Source: Sycon ciliatum (Eukaryota > Porifera > Calcarea > Leucosolenida > Sycettidae). From it: a stretch of 64,000 nt of DNA. Both the position numbers and the translations under genes were made by a program. The stretch spans positions 17,273,554 to 17,337,553 of the forward strand of contig NC_088646.1 in NCBI RefSeq assembly GCF_964019385.1. The letters run 5' to 3'. The number at the start of each line of letters is the position of its first letter. The first letter of the stretch is position 1. The notes under the pieces were generated by a model. It ran no database searches. It saw nothing but the letters and a program-made list of their open reading frames with translations, and was not told the origin of the DNA. Of the stretch, positions 57,880 to 64,000 are shown one piece after another.

Positions 57880-58582
57880 GGCTACCACTGCTTTGGGAGT
57901 CTGGAGCTGCAACTCAAGTTCCCGAATACGCAGCTCTTGCTCTTCAACTTTAGCTCCTTGTCCTTCTGCTCCTGCTCCGCTTTACTCTTGCTCTTCAACC
58001 AATCTAGTAAGCCCTGTGCCACGTCACCCTTGCGCTTGCTGCGTTTGTTTGCTCTTCTTTTCGGACGATTGTCTTCCTCCTCCCATCCGACATGGATGAA
58101 TACCCGGAGCTATCCATGGTAGCATCCGACTTCTTTCTCTTCGAGCTATCCCTGCCTATAAGGCTTGCCATCGCAGCATCTCGATGCCGTTTTCCGTTCC
58201 GTTGTCTGCCTTTGCTTTGGCCTTTTTTGCTGTTGTAACGCTTTGTGTCTTTAGCTGGGCTGCTAATTCTTCCTCTGTCCCACTCTTCCTCCTGTTCTTG
58301 CTGTCCTCCTTCATAAACTTCTTTATTTCGCGGATTGTCCTGTCTCTGCATGCCCGACCTGCTAAGCCCTTCATATCCACAGGGAACGACTTTCGCTTCA
58401 GAAACTCCGTCTCAAAGGGCCGTCCTTCCGCGTGCGAATATCTCAGGGTGTCCCATCGCGTGAAGGAACACCTCAAGTTCATGGCGGATTCTGAACCTGA
58501 TGTTCACTTCGGCTCTGTCTGAGTCGGACGCTGAGGAAAGTGCAGTAGCAGCTTGAGTGGGGACGACAGACGGAGTATCCAT
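57880..58582 (-). pseudogene. Harbinger accessory (Myb-like) protein gene, frameshifted
   Basis: Minus-strand frames from the ATG at 58582 encode FRIRHELEVFLHAMGHPEIF, ETEFLKRKSFPVD, RDRTIREIKKFMKEDSKNRR and KSGTEEELA, the pattern of the trihelix/Myb-like DNA-binding partner protein of animal Harbinger elements. The end, in another frame, is a coiled coil (AEQEQKDKELKLK). At least two frameshifts, near 58440 and 58170. It is convergent with the transposase, as in two-gene Harbinger elements. In active elements this protein carries the transposase to the nucleus and DNA ends. Confidence 0.6.
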
Positions 58583-58853
58583 GGCACAGCACAAATCGGT
58601 ATCGCAACTAGCTAACAAACAGGAGAAAGAGGAAAGGAAAGAAGCTGCTCTTGAATTTACATCTACTGAGAAATGTAACCACAGTTCTCGATAAGCGTCG
58701 AAGAGAGAGGACTCTGATGAGAGCACACTGATGCAGTACCACCAAGATCAAGATCCAAGACTCAAGTCCATAAGTTTTAACCCCTGGGCCGCGTGAAGGA
58801 CAGTCTTCGTCTCTTGTCTTCGACTGCCACTACTGGTCTACCAGTGTGGTCTA

Positions 58854-59038
58854 CAGTCAACTTCGCTAATAACGACTGCGGATATAACGACAATTCGTGA
58901 ATAACGACAGAATTTCCATGCCCAGAGCAAAGTCCCATCCAACTGTCATACATATGAGACTTCGGGTACAACGACACTTCGCGAATAAGGACACTTTTCT
59001 GATACCCCGCCGAGTGTCGTTATAAGCGAAGTTGACTG
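58854..59038. mobile_element. Tc1/pogo-like MITE, 185 bp
   Basis: CAGTCAACTTCGCTAATAAC at the left; the right end is its complement with one mismatch. TA at both sides (58852-58853, 59039-59040). The interior repeats ACGACA/AACGAC motifs. No coding. Confidence 0.88.
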
Positions 59039-59298
59039 TATGTCCTAGCAGTGGCCTTGCGCTCGTAATATTATTTACGACTCGACTCGATTCCAAAATC
59101 TGAAAGATGAATCCTGTCAACCTACGATTTTAACAAAATACAAGCAGAAATACAGGCCCAATTTTGAAAAAACTCGCATTGGAAAAATCTGCGAGAGAGC
59201 TACATCTCAGGTCAAAATTTGGCGCGAAGTTTTACGCCAATCGATGACCCATTTGACGTGAAATTGCGCGTCACGTCGGAAATAACATGCATCTTAGC

Positions 59299-60320
59299 TA
59301 GGGCTCAAACGGTTAGTCCGATTAACCGGTTGCAGACCGGTTACGAAGAATTAACGGTTAACCGATAAAGATAACGGTTACGCAGTAACTTTGCATTCAA
59401 TTTTTCAAGTATCGGGTCGTTGCAAAGTATGCACTTTCGCAGGCTGTCGCACGCGTACGCAATTTCTGGGCTGTCAACTCGGTCATATCTGGTCTCTTGC
59501 TGTGAGAGTATATGAATGAGCATGCAAGAGTTGTTGTTGTTGTTGTTTCTTTATTTTACTTCACCAGAATTACAGGCAGTAGAATGCCTTCTCACTAGAC
59601 CAGGTCTAGTTCTCACAAATGATGAAGAATGTGAATGAACATGCTAAAGCTAATGAAAAACAAGAAATAGAAAAAGATGAGAAAATCTTGTGTTTTATAT
59701 TTTATGACGGTATTTGTATGTGAGTGACAGTGATTAAATGACAAGGGAAAGAAAAGAAAAAGATAGAAAGAAAAGAGTAAGGAATAAACGAAGCAGATGT
59801 ATGAAATAGAAATAGAGAAGTTGAGGTATTCGAGGAGAAAAGTCAGTTTGTCGATTAGAGACCAAACCAAAAGATCAAAATGCACATGTCTGATGAATGA
59901 GTCAAGACAGAGAAAGCGTGTCAAGAACATCTGGGCACAGCAGGGCTTTGAAACCCAGAATATCTTCATGGCAACGAATATTTGCCGGAAGCCTGTTCCA
60001 ATACACGCTGCCCATGAATTGCATGGACGCTCGAGATGCTGGTCCACGAACGAATGGAATTTGGAGAAGACGTGAGATCTGGCCACGTGTAACACGGCGT
60101 GTGCTTTGCTCAAGACCAGGTTCAGCGATCAACAGAAAGAAAGGCGAATGTACATGTGTGCGTTGTACTGAATAGGGTACATTTTTTGAATGAGTATAGT
60201 CAAATATACGGTTAAAAAAGAGTCCGCAGGATTGCCGTGGCTTATAGGTTATAACCGCTAAACCGACCGTTAGCTTAGCAGTTAACCGTTAGGGGTAAAA
60301 CCGTGACCGTTTGAGCCCTA
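59299..60320. mobile_element. hAT-like element, ~1 kb, with nested LINE tail
   Basis: Termini TAGGGCTCAAACGGT and its complement. Flanks ATCTTAGC (59291-59298) and ATCTTAAC (60321-60328) form an 8-bp duplication with one mismatch. AACCGGTTA/TAACCG-type motifs are repeated near both ends. No transposase. Most of its length is the LINE fragment 59529-60170. Confidence 0.82.
59529..60170 (-). pseudogene. LINE ORF2 3' tail nested in hAT element
   Basis: Minus-strand frame 59902-60132 carries the end of a LINE ORF2: YWNRLPANIRCHEDILGFKALL. The 3' end on this strand is (CAA)n (59530-59548 read in reverse). No RT core. Confidence 0.7.
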
Positions 60321-60328
60321 ATCTTAAC

Positions 60329-61436
60329 CTCTCTATTATCGCCCTGACAATTCCACTGAAAAACTCTAAAATCATAGAAACCGTTCTATTGGGACACTTC
60401 ATTTAATTTACTAATCTCTTTTAGAAATTTGTTCGAAAAGTTGATGACTTACTGGGTTACTTTCTGGCTTACTGGGTTAGCTTTGCGCCGCACCTCTCAG
60501 TGTTGCCGTCAGCACAGATGAGCCGCAGTTCACCTCCGCGCCGCTACATGTGGTCGGTGGCTTCAGTATCCGCGTGCAACCTGTGACATCCTAGAATATG
60601 CTGGACAGACAGCTCCGTACATGCAACGACGAACCGTACCAATACCGGCGTGGACGGTAGAGCCAGCTGTGTACGAGCGCCAAACCGCCCGTTCGACATC
60701 CGACGACACTTCATCACGGATGCAGCGAAGAAATTGTCGACAAAACAACATCATACATGTACAGCATAAATCCTACACAACAACAAAAGCAAAGGTATAC
60801 AATCGTGATATATGTGGTGACTTCAAGTCCTCGTTTCGCGACCAACGTTTCAAGGGAGAAGCGTCAACATCGTATAAGTCCAAACGGAAGTCTGGACGCT
60901 AACAAAATAGAAAGGTTTCGTGAAAAGCTAGGACTTACCCACTGCTGTGACGAATGTTGTTGTTTGTTGTAGAGTCGATGAACCGCGAATGGCTTCCAGT
61001 TTTTCTCCTTGTGGAGGAATAGTTAGGGCTGTAGTCGAAAGAGAGGCGAGCTTTTGACAAAAGCAAGCTGGACACTGGGTCAACGGAAATGGTTATGCCA
61101 ACGGTCTCATTTCCACGAATCAATGCTTCGCCTTGGCGCGGCACGAGCCTGAGCGTACCGCGCCGGTACCGGTAGGTAATGAAAGTGTCAGCTCACCACA
61201 ACAGACGTGTGACTCTGCACGAGTACTAGTAGCTAGCGCTAGCGGTGCGAATGTGGCTGCTTGACACTCGCATGCACAACAAGGCATAGCCTCGGGCATA
61301 GACCACGCATCCAGACGTGAAATGCCTCACCGCACAGCCTCAGTATACTCACTGTAACTCAGTCCCCAAGTATAGTTGCCATGCTAACTGGCTCAGGTCA
61401 AGGGACAGCGGAAGCCTTCACAGCTAAGCTCCAGAC
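60329..61436. other. intergenic, no gene recognised
   Basis: Frames such as 60621-60902 are open but have no recognised content. Confidence 0.4.
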
Positions 61437-61480
61437 CAGGGAGTGACCATGGTGACGAGTCGGGCTTTTACGACTCCCTG
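61437..61480. repeat. 44-bp foldback, CAGGGAGT termini
   Basis: Starts CAGGGAGTGACCAT and ends TTTTACGACTCCCTG. The right end matches the arms of the palindrome at 62398-62435. Confidence 0.7.
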
Positions 61481-61602
61481 CTTGCATGCTCCAGACAGTA
61501 GGTGGCGCACTGGGACCAGCATGTTGTTGTCGTTGTGTTGACTGTTGTTTAAAAGTCTAAAACATTTTATGTAATGACCAGGGACCACCACCCGTACCGG
61601 TA

Positions 61603-61634
61603 CCCCCCCCCCCTTCAAGTCCGGGGGGGGGGGG
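61603..61634. repeat. C-run/G-run hairpin
   Basis: A run of ~12 C followed after TTCAAGTCC by ~12 G; can pair as a hairpin. Confidence 0.85.
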
Positions 61635-61828
61635 CTTTAGTTACGACCCTTGCTTGGCACTGCACTGACCAGTGCAGTGTGGGTGAGCCTGATCCTGTAA
61701 ACGCTACTGAAGTAATTAGTTGGAGACTCCCTGCTGTTTTGTTATCGTATACTCTGTTGTCTTCTCCCCTTCTGACGAGTAGGTTGTGTACTTAGTAAAA
61801 AAATAAAATAAAATAAAAGACCATGCTA

Positions 61829-61910
61829 TCAAGAGTGCATAAACATATTTTATGGACTCTTGTCTTTATGCTATCAAGAGTACATAAACCTTTGGTTTAT
61901 GTACTCTTGA
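61829..61910. repeat. two CAAGAGT foldbacks
   Basis: A perfect 17-bp hairpin with a 3-base loop at 61874-61910 (TCAAGAGTACATAAACC and complement), directly preceded by an imperfect one (61829-61863, CAAGAGTGCATAAA...TTATGGACTCTTG). Confidence 0.85.
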
Positions 61911-62397
61911 TGCTATGGATACGAGCCTATCCGCATGCAGTCAAGTCAGTGAGCACCGTAACCTGGTAACTGACGATATGACACATATTCGCTGAGCCAC
62001 CATCAAGCGAACACCGAGGTATATACTGTAAACGAAGATCTACTCCAAGGCAGAACAGGCAGCACTGAGACCTGGCTGGCTTTCAAAGAGTCATGACACA
62101 AGCTGGTGTTGAAGACCAGGCTGACTCCTACTTGTAGCAGTGAGCAACCAGAATCATGGTCAGATCAAAAATGCAATTCACTGATAGAGCCAGGAGACGA
62201 CCTTCAAGTAAAAACTAATGAAGAAAGACTGAGAAAGTAACACACACTGCACTACATGTACAAGATTGCAACATAATAATACTCTAGCAATTCTATCCTC
62301 TCTGTTTGGTAAGTCAGCCGGTGAGAAAGAGTATGGATCTGACAGAAGGAAGCTGGCTGCAGTTTCTACCGGTACTGCAGTGAAATACGGCCAGGAG
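61911..62397. other. intergenic, no gene recognised
   Basis: No gene recognised between the foldbacks. Confidence 0.35.
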
Positions 62398-62435
62398 CAG
62401 GGAGTCGTAAAATACCGGTATTTTACGACTCCCTG
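62398..62435. repeat. perfect 38-bp palindrome
   Basis: CAGGGAGTCGTAAAATACC and its exact complement, centred on ACCGGT at 62416/62417 with no loop. GGCCAGG-like sequence on both sides extends the symmetry imperfectly. Confidence 0.95.
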
Positions 62436-62722
62436 GCCAGGAACATGCAGGGATGTTGCTGGCCAATCAATACCCACAAGCAAGAGTTCTTAACCCCCAA
62501 CTCTTGCTACAAGACAAGTCGGTCTCTTACGACTCCCTGAGTCAGGACAACATAATTATGCGCCTGTGATTCACCCTATAGCCTAACTAACTATTATGAT
62601 GCATGACACAGTTTTTCAAAAGAACTATGCAGAAAGGAAACGTGCAGATATACGCGAAGAACAACAAAGATAGCATTGCGGCACGAGTGTAGAAAGCAAG
62701 GACTCCAGCACGAGAACTAAGC

Positions 62723-62922
62723 NNNNNNNNNNNNNNNNNNNNNNNNNNNNNNNNNNNNNNNNNNNNNNNNNNNNNNNNNNNNNNNNNNNNNNNNNNNNNN
62801 NNNNNNNNNNNNNNNNNNNNNNNNNNNNNNNNNNNNNNNNNNNNNNNNNNNNNNNNNNNNNNNNNNNNNNNNNNNNNNNNNNNNNNNNNNNNNNNNNNNN
62901 NNNNNNNNNNNNNNNNNNNNNN
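62723..62922. other. assembly gap (200 N)
   Basis: Exactly 200 N bases, a scaffold gap of set length; nothing can be said of the sequence. Confidence 1.
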
Positions 62923-64000
62923 GGTTTAGTAAACGTGTACTCTGCACATACAGTCATGTATGTTAAGCATTGCTTGCCACGAGTAAAGCATATGAACTAC
63001 CTGTTGTACGACTTCGACTAAAACCAGGAGCTGAAACACCACCATCGAGAACTTCAACAACCATGCAAGCTCCATACAATGCGTGCCAGACATAAGGCCG
63101 AGGCGAAACCCCTGTGTACCGAACATATGCTTGGCGACAACAGTAGGCTACATTGACGCTATTCGCAGTGCTATTTGAAGTCCTGGTTGTAGTGGCAAGG
63201 CATGTTCTCTTGCTACGTACTGAGTGCCAAGAATTGATAGCAGCAGTGGCAGCAGCAGCAGTCAGTGGCAGTAGCAGCCGCAGCAGTAGCAGCGGCGAAT
63301 TGGTAAAGGCAGTACTGCTGTGAGTACAGGACTAGAACTGTGACCTTGTGAAGTGCAGCGGTTCTGCTGGTTGCTTGTCCATTTCGCCTTGGGTACGCTG
63401 AGGCTAAGGTATCTAGAAGGCCAGAGATCTAGAATTGCACCACGCCTGCCCTTGACCTTGCTTCTCTTGCCAGCCAAGGTTGCATAAGGCCCTCTCGTCA
63501 ATGTCCATGCACGCGCAGAGCAGTCGCCGCTCAAGACCCTATTGGTTGCTAGCTAATTGGTACAGCGTACAGCAGTACACTTGGAGGCGAGCAGCGGTTG
63601 GCGAATGATCCTTATAAAGAGTGCTCAGCTCATGGCGGCATCCTCAACAGGTTGATGGAATCTCACCGAATCGCATCAGGCTGCCATCCTTTGTCAGTAG
63701 TCAGTACCGTGGGCCGAATGTTCTAGGTAACTTAGTTGTGCGCACGTGGAAATGCTGGAAGGCAGAGCTGGAAAGGGAGAATAAAATCACTGCGAGCGAC
63801 AACATTAGCAGAACCAGTACGCTACGTTAGCTGTCATCTGGTATTTCTCAGCAGTGTCTTTGGCGGAGTCACCGCTGTACCGATTAGTAAGCACCGGGAA
63901 AGGTCCAGCTCCAGCATGCTGCTGAAGCGTGTGACAATGTGACCCGGCCTTCTTGCCACACGGCCGCAGGAGTTGCAGGTGAGTTGCTTTCCTGGTTTGC
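62923..64000. other. intergenic, no gene recognised
   Basis: A CAG/GCAGCAGTAG-rich patch at 63238-63298. Frames 63621-63830 and 63736-63942 have no recognised domain. Nothing else supported to the window end. Confidence 0.4.

Noticed and set aside
60621-60902. 93-codon plus-strand frame
   Set aside because: No recognised motif and nothing in context to support a gene.

Overview
This is a stretch of animal nuclear DNA that is very rich in mobile elements. The coding pieces include introns with GT...AG borders, an UNC5-like transmembrane death-domain gene, CR1/Jockey-type LINEs, a Ty3/gypsy-like LTR retrotransposon, a Penelope-like fragment, PIF/Harbinger and hAT elements and a Polinton. Together with long CA, GA and TC microsatellites and a 200-base N gap, these point to a draft assembly of a marine invertebrate. 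A sponge or another early-branching metazoan is my best guess, but the sequence does not prove it.

Layout. 1-8.0 kb: a rearranged Polinton (Maverick). It has very long terminal inverted repeats that carry a TFIIB-like gene and an unknown ~212-residue gene, around a decayed integrase and a 5'-truncated protein-primed DNA polymerase B. Its left end sits in a 981-bp head-to-head palindrome. 8.4-10.4 kb: nested inverted repeats holding a LINE fragment. 11.2-11.6 kb: a hAT-type MITE with an exact 8-bp target duplication. 12.1-22.1 kb: two related two-ORF LINEs in tandem on the minus strand, both with a TGATG stop/start junction, separated by about 450 bp of GA repeat. 22.6-30.3 kb: a 34-bp satellite, a LINE tail, microsatellites and mostly unreadable intergenic DNA.

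30.3-41.2 kb: the only clear host gene, on the plus strand. Six exons that join in frame encode a transmembrane segment, a UPA-like region, a death domain and a long tail. Its introns hold a 5-bp-TSD MITE, a decayed zinc/integrase-like transposon ORF, a pogo-like MITE, another TIR element and a LINE tail with four C2H2 zinc fingers. 41.2-44.6 kb: downstream DNA with Tc1/pogo-like MITEs. 44.66-49.95 kb: an intact, apparently very young LTR retrotransposon with identical 360-bp LTRs, an AGAG target duplication, a tRNA-Phe primer site and a single 1429-codon gag-pol.

50-64 kb: a ~26-bp minisatellite, a TTCGAA-rich MITE, a LINE tail, a palindromic pair of tRNA-like sequences, a Penelope-like RT fragment, Tc1-like MITEs, a convergent PIF/Harbinger transposase and Myb-like gene pair (both decayed), a hAT element with a LINE nested inside, a cluster of short GAGT-core foldbacks, and the N gap.

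Most genes here serve element mobility rather than the host. The strongest leads are the TFIIB-like and unknown genes duplicated in the Polinton repeats, the 5-bp-TSD MITE family, the tRNA palindrome, and the UNC5-like receptor with a poorly recognisable ZU5 region.
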